From: Branchiostoma belcheri
Taxonomy: Eukaryota; Chordata; Leptocardii; Amphioxiformes; Branchiostomatidae
NCBI RefSeq assembly: GCF_001625305.1
Contig: NW_017804254.1
Coordinates: 395,501 to 459,500 of the forward strand
Direction: 5' to 3'
DNA: 64,000 nt
Shown here: positions 50,601 through 59,500 of the stretch, piece by piece
How the letters are laid out: each line of letters starts with the position of its first letter
Position numbering within the stretch: the first letter of the stretch is position 1
Translations under genes and position numbers: made by a program
Notes under the pieces: generated by a model
Told to the model about the DNA's origin: nothing
The model's database searches: none
The model's input: only the letters and a program-made list of their open reading frames with translations

Positions 50601-51157
50601 CTCGCTTCGCCCTTTCCCCACAACTTTCTCCGTTTTTTCTGGCATTCCTCAAACTTGTTTTCCATGTTTTGTATCCACACTTAAGTGACCCAGGTCGGGG
50701 GTCAATGGTAAGATCACAAACACGATGCAAATGTTATGCTAATGCAGGCGATTTGGAGCAGAAATTTGAACAAAAAATTTTCAACTGCATGTTTTGTGTC
50801 ACGACACACCGACCACAGCAAATGCGGCACGAAGCAAAAGAAAGGACATGGAAACAACAGCCTTCTGATAACGATTGCTACACTCCATAGTACATAATCA
50901 CCTATTTTTGCCTTCAGAAAAGTTCAAGTGTACGGCATTAAATTATGAGTCGCTACACTTGTTGCGAAACTGGAGTAATTCTAGTCTGAGTGGGGGAAAA
51001 CAGAGCGGACACTCACTTCGATCTCGAAGTCCGAAAGGTTGAAGGCCGCTCGGAAAAGGGAGCAGAAATGGGCGATTGCAGGCACTTCCCACCACGAACG
51101 AATCTTTTCCAACTGTGAAGGCTCCTTCTTCTTATTCTTGTCCTTACTGCCTGCCAT
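17495..51157 (-). CDS. CECR2: CECR2-like chromatin remodelling protein (DDT domain, bromodomain); internal exon(s) missing
   Basis: Fifteen exons read on the minus strand: 51157-51017, 38384-38266, [missing], 27576-27434, 27137-27018, 26673-26518, 25505-25361, 24531-24442, 23870-23720, 23271-23092, 22881-22790, 22504-22439, 21454-21394, 21178-21081, 20728-18050 and 17608-17495. Every junction is in phase except across the missing part. The N-terminus ([20 protein letters not shown]) and [13 protein letters not shown]...[14 protein letters not shown] are close to vertebrate CECR2. Then come a Lys-rich linker, [14 protein letters not shown], a charged coiled-coil, [20 protein letters not shown], and a bromodomain with [10 protein letters not shown] and the acetyl-lysine-binding Asn in DYNGPNNEY. 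A long Pro/Gln/Met-rich tail holds the conserved [10 protein letters not shown]. About 1450 residues are visible. CECR2 pairs with ISWI ATPases (CERF complex) in the nucleus and binds acetylated histones. The ATG at 51157 is the first in-frame start ahead of the DDT motif. Confidence 0.94.
18050..20728 (-). CDS. CECR2: CECR2 893-codon low-complexity tail exon
   Basis: One 2679-base exon, open throughout, rich in Pro, Gln, Met, Gly and His. It opens with [11 protein letters not shown] and a basic run ([11 protein letters not shown], a likely nuclear localisation signal) and contains many PP.G.P and HP.M repeats. A Ser/Thr/acidic middle (about residues 380-520 of the exon) carries no known domain. 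Near the end [12 protein letters not shown] matches the conserved SPKE.LDLD peptide of vertebrate CECR2 and is the best orthology marker in the tail. Splices in phase 0 to the last exon. Long open frames on the opposite strand here are composition artefacts. Confidence 0.93.
21081..22881 (-). CDS. CECR2: CECR2 bromodomain exons
   Basis: Four exons (22881-22790, 22504-22439, 21454-21394, 21178-21081) together encode the acetyl-lysine reader: [71 protein letters not shown] and [16 protein letters not shown]. The WPF shelf, the MDL after the ZA loop, the conserved Tyr and the Asn of DYN are all present, so acetyl-lysine binding is expected to be intact. An acidic stretch ([10 protein letters not shown]) follows before the long tail exon. 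A copy of a dispersed repeat lies in the intron between 21455 and 22438. Confidence 0.92.
21590..22330. repeat. Dispersed repeat, copy B, ending in a CA/CACAGA tract
   Basis: Second copy of the family at 6297-6680, in a CECR2 intron. It carries several opposed ATGCAAAT/ATTTGCAT words (21726-21755, 21856-21880), the 'acaagctgctaggggga' block and a terminal (CA)n/CACAGA tract at about 22263-22318. The tail resembles that of a retroposed short element. Confidence 0.6.
25545..26063. mobile_element. CpG-rich MITE, 519 bp, in CECR2 intron
   Basis: Terminal inverted repeats AAGCTACGGTC(A/G)CAACCCGCC with a few differences further in, at 25545 and ending 26063. Outer bases TGA and TAA could be an imperfect 3-bp duplication. 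The interior is full of CG dinucleotides and CACG/CGTG words, quite unlike the AT-rich surroundings, and encodes no transposase. The left end is about 40 bases upstream, in transcript sense, of the acceptor of the exon 25505-25361. Confidence 0.8.
27735..28115. other. Assembly gap (381 N)
   Basis: Run of N within the CECR2 gene, 158 bases upstream of the exon at 27576-27434. It is a candidate location for the missing end of the DDT-domain coding sequence. Confidence 0.98.
28116..31300. other. CECR2 intron sequence without recognised exons
   Basis: Searched on the minus strand for the missing DDT segment (expected YRWE, LHRLCDYRLDA-like motifs) without success. It holds a short (CT)n run near 28612 and several AT-rich stretches. 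The block 29820-30080 is less AT-rich and could be regulatory, but nothing specific is seen. Confidence 0.4.
31309..36776. mobile_element. Large foldback transposable element with inverted satellite arrays, 5468 bp
   Basis: Perfect 8-bp target duplication TCAACTCA at 31301-31308 and 36777-36784. Both ends begin ACCAACCTGAAGTAGGCCGC and carry repeated GCCGCCGATT motifs. Terminal inverted repeats remain near-identical for about 330 bases and then run into arrays of an approximately 190-bp unit. The left array (to about 33225) is in one orientation with about eight units, and the right array is inverted with about sixteen. The centre near 33225 is a tight palindrome. No transposase frame is recognisable. 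The 8-bp duplication fits hAT, P or Merlin-like groups, and the architecture recalls Drosophila Foldback or Galileo. Sits in a CECR2 intron. Confidence 0.92.
33190..33270. repeat. Central palindrome where the foldback arms meet
   Basis: GGCGGGAAGTTGTACCGTAA and its reverse complement flank a short spacer with 'gtaggtgttaaacatctac', itself an imperfect palindrome. Repeat orientation changes exactly here. Confidence 0.85.
36785..38265. other. CECR2 intron between foldback element and exon 2
   Basis: Open frames here are short and without family motifs. Nothing recognised. Confidence 0.4.
38266..38384 (-). CDS. CECR2: CECR2 exon 2: central DDT helices
   Basis: Encodes [18 protein letters not shown] and [20 protein letters not shown], matching the part of vertebrate CECR2 that runs into RRDIT. 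It ends in phase 2, whereas the next recognised exon (27576) begins in phase 0, so the missing coding sequence must be 3n+1 bases. The insertion around GSCDGD makes this helix linker longer than I recall for vertebrates. Confidence 0.88.
41729..41807. repeat. Imperfect inverted repeat
   Basis: TTGATTCTGCTATGG near the left end pairs with CCATAACAGAATCAA near the right end, with one mismatch, across a loop of about 46 bases. Confidence 0.6.
45778..46692. repeat. Pair of direct repeats of about 95-105 bp
   Basis: The block at 45778-45881 (atagaagatttagacacaac, then gtcgtaatatatctta and ctaataaatctaaaatgaa) recurs at 46600-46692 in the same orientation, with the first copy carrying a short extra 'tctagatttataaa'. 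About 720 bases separate them. Confidence 0.75.
51017..51157 (-). CDS. CECR2: CECR2 exon 1: start of DDT domain
   Basis: Forty-seven codons from ATG to a GTGAGT donor. After a short basic leader (KDKNKKKEP) it encodes [20 protein letters not shown] and FNLSDFEIE, the start of the DDT region that contacts ISWI. It joins in phase 0 to the exon at 38384 (ELEEALL), across a 12.6-kb first intron. Confidence 0.93.
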
Positions 51158-52779
51158 CTCGGTCCTTCAGCTGCCAACAATCCCGGTACAAACTATCCAA
51201 AGGTCCGACAACTCCGCACAACAAGCGCCATTATGATCATTCTTACCGAAGCTTACCGGAAATACCCGAATGCCTCACCGGACGTTGCCGGAAGTAGCCG
51301 GGAATTGCCGAACGAGTTGGAACTTTGAGCTCCCGCTGGGAGCTGTGCACCAGCAAAGGAGATGTTGTGCCACCAAGGACAGACCAGTTGGACACCGCAT
51401 TAATATTTTTTCCAAGATGTGGGGAACGTCACATTGGTTGAAACGCCATTAAGTGAACTTCCCCACACGTGATTACCCAATGACCTCAATGATACGTCAT
51501 CTGGAACTTCAAGGCACAAAGTCCCTCTGAACCAATCATTTGATCATATTTCATACTACTCCCACGAAGATAATTTATTTCCCAGTATCCGCCAAGACAT
51601 ATATCCAGACTGAGCTGTGTGCCGTCATCATCAGAGCAGTCATGCACGACACTTACAACATTATTGCTCAGCTTTCTGGGAAATGACCAGCAGGGATCAC
51701 GTGATTCAACTCTAAAGCGGTGTATTACGTCAGCATTCGACTAGCGCCTGGCTCTAACACTGAACAGACTTTGTTTATGAATAAGAGGGCTACTAACACG
51801 AACTTTGACTTGAATTTGCAATGTAGTACATGGTGCTGACAAGTCATATGGATGTATCTGTCCTTGCGGACACCAGTATTACTGCAGTAACAGAGACAAG
51901 CCAACACGGTGAAACAGCGTCATCTATGTCTCACTTATAAACTGCAGGTAGCTTCATAGTACATGTATATGTATATGTAACGTTACTAAAGTTTTCTCCT
52001 TTTTAATGGGGGATGGGGGGTGCGGAAGACATTGCGTAGGGTCCAACACCTACGAAAGCGAAATTTTACAAATAGAATTCATTATGAAATCAAAATTATG
52101 CAAGTTATATTTCATCAACTGACTAAATCAATTCAGGCCAGGTCATTTATGGCAAATGGAAGTTCCACAGGGGCCCGTCTAAATTCCTTGCCGGCCTAAG
52201 CAGCTAGTGCTGGCGAGTCAAATGTGTAGACGCACCCATGCTAAAAATCAAAGCGCAGCCTTTGTTTGTCTGAGTGAACTACGCGCAATGCGAAATTCCA
52301 TGTCCACTACACCTACATTTTTGCTTTGAAAATCTTTGACCGATCACCATCCATCCGATCTAGGAGTTGCAGAGATCGGTTTATCGTCGTTAGTTTTGTT
52401 TGATCTTCTCTGCTACCTACCAGGAAAAAAAAACTTAGTATGTCAACTCAGGTCATTGTATTGTAATCGTGTACAAACTACTTTCACTTTTTCCCATTTG
52501 CGATCCTGAAACTTTGCGGCTCAACCACACGACACAGTCGCATAATATTACTGGTGACCAGATAGCTAGTACCAAAAAAGAATCCTTTGAATCCATTTCC
52601 ATCTCAGAAAGTTCATAACTTAATAGTTTTAAATGCATTTTTGGTATTGCCGGATGTGTCCCCGGAACCCTGTCTGTCACCCGAAACAGCTGACCCTGTT
52701 TTCGTGTCCTGATGATTCATTGTTTGCTAAGTGTAAGCATGACTTGGCCCTGGATACGTCCCCACACACAGCCGCCTTG

Positions 52780-52803
52780 TTTCGCGCCAAACGAATGACG
52801 TCA
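52780..52803. promoter_or_regulatory. E2F consensus next to a CRE palindrome
   Basis: TTTCGCGCCAAA at 52780-52791 matches the full E2F consensus, and TGACGTCA at 52796-52803 is a perfect CRE/ATF site four bases further on. Both are near-palindromic and so could serve either gene. Confidence 0.6.
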
Positions 52804-53087
52804 CGAATCTGTTTTTCATGTCCAGACACTAGATTCACCAAACTATGGAAGCAAAAGGTAGTTTGTTCATTTATTTTTGCCAACTTGGTTCCTGTTTGAG
52901 GATCCTACTCCAAATTGCCCCACCAGGAGTGTCCGATCCACCAGGTGTCTCCGGGATACCCCTCATGGCCAGCCATGGCGTCATGGGCGAGTCATTTACC
53001 CTGTACCACAAACAGGCCGTGTTCCCGTGACGCATTACGCGCCGGAAGCTCTTGTGTGGGTCTGACGGTCGTTTGTTTGTTTGTAAA

Positions 53088-53121
53088 ACCAAGGACATTA
53101 TACATGTAAATGTCCTTGGTA
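53088..53121. repeat. Perfect short inverted repeat
   Basis: ACCAAGGACATT and AATGTCCTTGGT separated by a loop of about ten bases containing 'acatgta'. Confidence 0.75.
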
Positions 53122-53204
53122 AAACTATCAGACTTTCACGGGAATTTTACCAGTACAGATGCACATGTATCTGGCCTGGGGATTCAATTAATGAATATTT
53201 TTAA

Positions 53205-53257
53205 TAAAACAAATACATGCCATATTTTGATATGGCATGTAAAACGTTATTTGTTTT
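53205..53257. repeat. Nested inverted repeat
   Basis: ATGCCATAT and ATATGGCAT around a 4-base loop, with outer AACAAATA and ATTTGTTT words also pairing. Confidence 0.65.
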
Positions 53258-53583
53258 AAAAACATTATAAAGCTTAAAAATATGGCATCCACACGTGGTG
53301 GACAACAAACAAATAACAGAAATTCATTGTTTTTTTTTTTTATTAGTATCATTTTCTTTGTTTCATGCAAGCCAAGGAGATTCTTTTCAACATGATAAAC
53401 TGACTGATACCTGCACCTGACAAGTACCGGTAGCTCTGTAAACTCCTAACACAGCCTCCCTCCCTATCGCAGGTCGGCCATCGCGGAACGGGGTGAGCGC
53501 TTCCTGCACACGTGAATGTTGGGTCAGAATTTTGGTACTGTAGCTGCTGCAAACTTGGTGTCTGAAGAAGGTGGGAAGAAATC

Positions 53584-56500
53584 ATGCCCTCTGCCTCGTC
53601 TAAACCCCGACCAGGCTCGCCACAGGAGCATCAAAATGCTCTCCAGCAAGTCCTGAACATTGTGGAGAAGAAAGTCCGCAATTTGGAGAAGCGAAAGGTA
53701 AGAAATTCGCCTCAGAATCAGACTGTTACACAGCGCCGGTGAGAGCATGGCGACCCGACTAGGACATGTTGGCTTTGTTCTTGAAGCTCTGGGAGTCTGG
53801 GGCTAATAAATCCGACGACGTATGGCATCTTCCCGCAAAAGCTTCGCACATGATACTCAAAATAAAGCGAAAATGTTTGCCGTATTTTATTTTTGACCGT
53901 TTATAGGGGAAAAGAAAGGAAGGCTGTTGTACGGGAAGTCATCCTGAAAATTTAAAAGATGGCGTCCTGAACGTGTTAGGGCAGACAGAGCGAAAATACG
54001 AGTCGTTCAACAGTTTCCTTGGAAAGAAATTGATTAACTACAATGTTTTCTAAGGAGAAGAATTAGATAACAATTATTTCGTGCCGATTTTGGTATTCAC
54101 GTAGGGATATAAACACCCTTACCCGTTAAAATTGTGGCAGCTTTTTTATTGCGTAGCTGGCAGAACGTGGTGAGTGGGAGGGGGGCAACATGAGTTCCTT
54201 GTTTCAGTTTCGTCATACATGATAATGTTGTGTGAATAATTGCTGTCATTTAGTTCCTGTAACTGAAAACTACAGTCATACTTTTATTCACGGGTAGAAA
54301 TACTTTTCAGAAGTTTCAGACTTTTTGTCAGAAATAATTATAAAGCATTTTCACTTTATGATTTAAATTACCTGAATTTACCTGAATTTATATGGATAGC
54401 AGATCACTCTATAATTTATGGAAAGAATTTTTTTGTTCTGCTGATTGACTTTGAAGGAAGTTAATATGAGTTTCAAAATGATGAACTTTGGACAAAATGT
54501 TGTGGCACTCATGATATAGAAAAAGCTACATAAATCATTTTCACATCCTCTTGAAAATGCATTTCCTAAAATATAATTCCTCAAGGCTATTCCCAAGAGC
54601 ACCATGTGCTATATAAACATATGTACACATAGATGGCTTTGTAGTTGAAGGTTCTCAGTTCTATTTATGTCTTCCTATCATATAGCATCTGTTGATCTTT
54701 ACAGTTAACTGTAAAACTGCAGTTTTAGGGTAAGAATAGATGATGCAATCTATGAATAAGTGTGATACCTTAAAGTTCAACAGTTTCATGTCAAGCACTA
54801 ATCAGATCAGATGTACTTAAATCAATGTATGTAATCAAATGAGTAATGCTTGGAGTGCTCTTGCTGTGTTTGTCTAAAACTAAAAAGAAGAACAAGGGAT
54901 TGCCTTACAAAGTTGCTTGCTGAAGTGGGTCAAAGAATACCATGGCTTGTAGCCTTTGTTTTGCAGTTGTGAAATGTATTAGAGACAATGGTCATGCAGA
55001 GACAGAGTACTGACTTGTTTAATTAGATAGAGGCATAATTGATTGAATAAATTAGCATCACATGCTTTATCAATGGACTGATTCTCTTAACAATGCCTTT
55101 TGCCAGTACTTGGCCTTTATTTTTGCACAAAAATCTGTAGGTATAGATAGAAAATTATAACAACACATTTTTCTGGTTCTTTCCACAGCAAAAACTGGAT
55201 GGATATAGAGAACTGTCCAAGAAAGGAGAAGAGCTGAACAAGGACCAGCTGGTAAGATCCTCATGTAACTTGCAGGGACATTTGTATAGTCCTAGTATTA
55301 AACTTCTAGCCACCCATTCGTAACATGTAATTTAGAAAACTGATACTTCTAGGCGAAGGGTGCAGTTTTGGGAGTTTTTGTGCAGAGTGAACTGTCACCA
55401 TATTAGGAGGTGACTTTTATTGTGGTCATGTCTCCAAATCTTGAAACAAAAGATTAAACATATGCTCCATACTGTTCAGTGTTCATGGTATCCATGTTAG
55501 TCTTATAAACATTTGGCAATGTTTTGTGATTTTTTGTTTAAATTGATTGTTCTGATGTGGAAAACGAAGCTAAGTTTTACATGCAGTCTGTACTTGCAAA
55601 TATGCGGAACATGCGAATCCACTTGCCTTTCCAGAACAATGAACATTCAGAATGTGAGATGTTATCTAAATTGTTCTTGTCCTGTCACTGTGTCCATGTC
55701 CATAGATCTCCTGCACTGGTATGTAGACTTTTCCCATGATAGCTGGTGCCAAGAACTGCGTGCTTCTTTTTGTCTGGCACTGACTGTGCAAAGGCCTTGA
55801 TGCCAACCCATGACAAACATGTGAGGAGAAAATAAATACAAGAAAAATGGCAGTCTCACACTATCCCTGATCTCAACGGTTACAGTGGCATTCCTACAAG
55901 AAAGGACGAGACGGATGAGAAATGTTGATGGCATGTAACCATTGTTGTGTTCTGAGGATTTTTTGTTTTCCCGGTTACAGGAAGCTGCCGCGAAGTATGA
56001 TGAGGTTGTGCAGTGTCTGGAGCTGACTAATGACTTCATGAAGCAGTTCCTGACTATCAACGCTGAGGTGAGGAGAACATACACTTTGTCATGGCCGTGA
56101 TTTCTGTGCTGTAGACCCAGAAGTTAATAAAATAAAGATAGATATTTCGTCCCCATAACATCCTGTCCTGGAACTGTAGGGGCGTTTGTCATGGTCATAT
56201 TTCTGTGTTGTTTGACGATAGACCCAGAAGTTGGTGAAAGGGGCAAAGTGCCAGCTGCTGGCTCAACAGGATGTAGAGCTCAAGAGAAAAAAAATAGATA
56301 TTTTTGGGCCCCCTAGCAGCTTGGCCTGGTACTGTAGGATATTTTTGTCACGGTCATATTTCTGCATTGTAGACCCAGAAGTTGGTGAAGAAGGCGGAGA
56401 AGCGCCAGCTGCTGGCTCAGCGGGAGGTGGAGCTCAAGAGAGTGCAGGACCTACTGGAGATTCAGCACGTGCTGGACCTGCTGGGCACCGACGCCGTTCG

Positions 56501-59500
56501 CGACGACTTCAAACAGGGCAAGCCTGGCGCCGTGGTGAGTACGGCTGGCAGCACGCGATAACGGGATTACCCGCACCTCCTCCATCTTTACCAATGATTG
56601 CTGCCGTTGGCTTTTATTGCAAAAACATATCTATGGTAACAAGGCGTAAATTAAAAGATAATTTGTGGTAATAATCCCATTGAAATCACAATTGCAAAGG
56701 AAGATTTCTGCATCGTGATTGCAGGTGTTACTGCATGTCAAAGGCTTTTTTAAACCAATTGTATTTATGGGTTCACCACACCACGAAGTGGGTGTGGTGA
56801 AACCATATTGCTTTTTCTGGTGTTTCTTCTTCTCCTCCTCCTCCTCCTCCTCCTTCTTCTCCTGCCATTTTTTAAATGGATTCAGCTTCTTCATTTTAGG
56901 GCCTAAGGTCCTGAAATTTGGTATGGAGGTACAGTGGGCAAATACCCTTAGGCGTTTTTTGAATTTTTGTGATACAGGCTTTTAGAATGGTTTTATTTGA
57001 GTTTTTTGGCTGTGTTATAGCAAATGTATTACTGTGTTAGTGTGTCATGTTTACCACGTTTGGGTATGAGTCATCACAATGGAATGCAGGGCATCAACCA
57101 ATAGGCATGCAGCTTTCCTCTATTCTTCTTGCTGATTGGCTGTTGGGATTTAACTTGATTAACACCTGCACAGAGCATTTCCATACTGACAGTATGTCTG
57201 TATTCAAGTGTTTTGGTAGGTATTTCAAGCTTTCCTGCTCCAGCATTGGAATGCGGGGCATGAACGTTATTTTTATTTTGAAAATCAACAGTTTGCATTA
57301 TGCAATTAAAAATCCTAACCAATAAAGTAGGGAATAGCTATCCAACTGTTGTTTTAGTCGTATGTTACTTCATATTATAGTTATATCAATGTAAATCATT
57401 GTTTTCCCTTGTGTTTCTCATTCTTTCCCTGCCATGTCGTAAAATGTGGTGAACCCATCGCTGTATTTGCTCCAAAGCAAATATTGGCCTTTCTAGTTTA
57501 TACATGTATCAAATGAGGCAGTCTTACAACTTATTGTAGTAGGCTTATCCCAAAGTCCTGCCCTCCTGCATCAAATCATAGAAATTTAAGATAATGAAAG
57601 AAAAGTGCAAATACATGTACTAGCATTTAGTGGACATGCAGCACTCTCATTGGTCAAACTGCTAATTGCCATGCTATGATTGGTTGAACTGCTAATTGTG
57701 ATGGACAGTCAGGATTGGTCTATTGTTGAGGCTGTGTAATAATTATGCTCTGGTTGTCCCTCCCCCGCCCAGCCCCTGACGGAGGCCCAGCTGACACAGC
57801 TGGACGAGCTGTACAAGGTCATTAACCCTGAGACAGAGGAAGGCACCAGTTTCTGCAGCCAGCAGGCAGACGCCAGTGAGCATGTCCTGTGTCTTCTGGA
57901 CGCTCGTGACAAGGAGATAGCAGGCACCACATGTATCCTTGTCCTACCTATACCAAGCAAACTGTTTTATTAATCATAGATCTTGTTCTCAACAGTAGTT
58001 CATGCTTGCTACAGTAGATAATTCTAATCTTTAACCTTAAAATACTTGAGGTTGAAATTGCTTTGACTGCACACTTGAAAATTACCTGTACCAGATGAAT
58101 TTTACCTGCACCACTCAGAATTCAGGAAGCCATTGCCATTATTTCTTTTATACTTCATAGGCTGTATGTCAATGTAGCAAATAAAATTCCACATACACCA
58201 ATATGTTCAATGTTACAGAAAGCCAGAGCAGTGCAGGTAGACCTGTATATCTCCAATTTTAGCTGCACTAACCTACAGGTGCAGGTGGTACAAATTCCAA
58301 ACTGTAGCATATTTAGGATGTTGCCCTTTACCACTGACTTGCAATGCAAAGACATTCCTTCTTAGGGATGCTTTTACACCTCTGCCATGGATGTATTCTA
58401 GTATTTGCCAATTACCGGTAGAGAGTATGAGCACCACTGGGATTTTTACCCACATTATTTGTAGCACAAAGAGGTATCATGACCCAATACGACCCTTGAC
58501 CCTACGCCGCAGACAAAGACTTGCGGGAATTGCTCCAGGAAGTCGTGAACTGCCCGTACTGGGACAAGATGCACGCCCAGCCCGAGCCAGCCGCCGAGAA
58601 CGGGCCGCCCCAAGATGAACAACAGGAGGAAGAAGGTAGGACAGGACGGAATGGACGCAAAGAATAATCTTTTGAATCAGCTCCAAAAATCCCATGTCAC
58701 TCCTCTGTACAGAAAAGGAAAACTTTCAAAGCGATACTGAAGCAAAGAGTTGCTGTTGTAATTTCAATAAGAATTTTTTAAATGTTGTTGATCACATGAA
58801 CTGATACTTTGATAAAGGTTAGAATCCAAGTAAATGATACTCAAATTCTACTTCTAAGAAATACGAAGAACATATTGAGTGCCATCCATCGCTCTTCTTC
58901 ATTATGTTTACCGAAGGAGAACATATTGTTTTGGCTCTTGTTTCTTCTCCAAACAAATAAGGTCAATGATCTGAACCAGATGTCTGTCACCATGGTAACA
59001 AGTGTTGGGTTACCTCATTTTACGCAATTTTATACTAATTATAGCAGAAGGGATTGTTTGAGGAAGAATTAAGAGAGCAGATCATATGCGAAGGTAAACA
59101 TTATGCATTTGCTTTGCAAATGTTACCTTTCTAGTGACTGACTTTTTTCACCTGTTTCAGAAGAAGAGGTGGAAGAGGAGGCTCCACCTCAGCAGGTGCC
59201 TCAGCAGGAGGAGTTTGTTGCCGTGGAGACGGAGGACATCACCACTGTGGAAGAGACTGAGGTATGTGTGGTAGAGAAACCATAGTCAGCCTATGTATCT
59301 TCTGTTAGTCCTTCATACTGTATAGACATAGTCAGTGCAAGTCTCAAAAGCTTATTTCCAGGAGTGCTTGCATGCAAAAAAAATCAAAAGATATTTAGCT
59401 TTGACTGCATTTTTTACTAATAAATGTCATGCTCATTGGACGAAATTTGTTATTATCTTATTGTCCTCAGTGTTTGAAAGATAAGAATGTCATTGTCCAT

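Larger units (their letters stand above)
38385..51016. other. CECR2 first intron, 12.6 kb
   Basis: No exon on either strand is supported. Contents noticed: an imperfect inverted repeat at about 41729-41807, a direct duplication at 45778-45881 and 46600-46692, short AT microsatellites (for example near 47818), and many 'acatgta' words. Some promoter-proximal sequence near 50300-51000 is richer in CG and may be regulatory. Confidence 0.45.
51158..53583. promoter_or_regulatory. Bidirectional promoter interval of CECR2 (-) and Caprin-1 (+)
   Basis: Head-to-head start codons lie 2.4 kb apart. ETS-type CCGGAAGT occurs just upstream of CECR2 (about 51289-51296), and CCGGAAGC near 53040. TCACGTGA, an E-box palindrome, occurs near 51697, and a CCAAT-type word near 51532. 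No TATA box is convincing at either end, as expected for housekeeping genes. No coding exon was found inside. Two small inverted repeats lie at 53088-53121 and 53205-53257. Confidence 0.6.

Noticed and set aside
56719-56985. Plus-strand open frame rich in Phe/Ser
   Set aside because: Produced by the (CTC/CTT)n tract in a Caprin intron.
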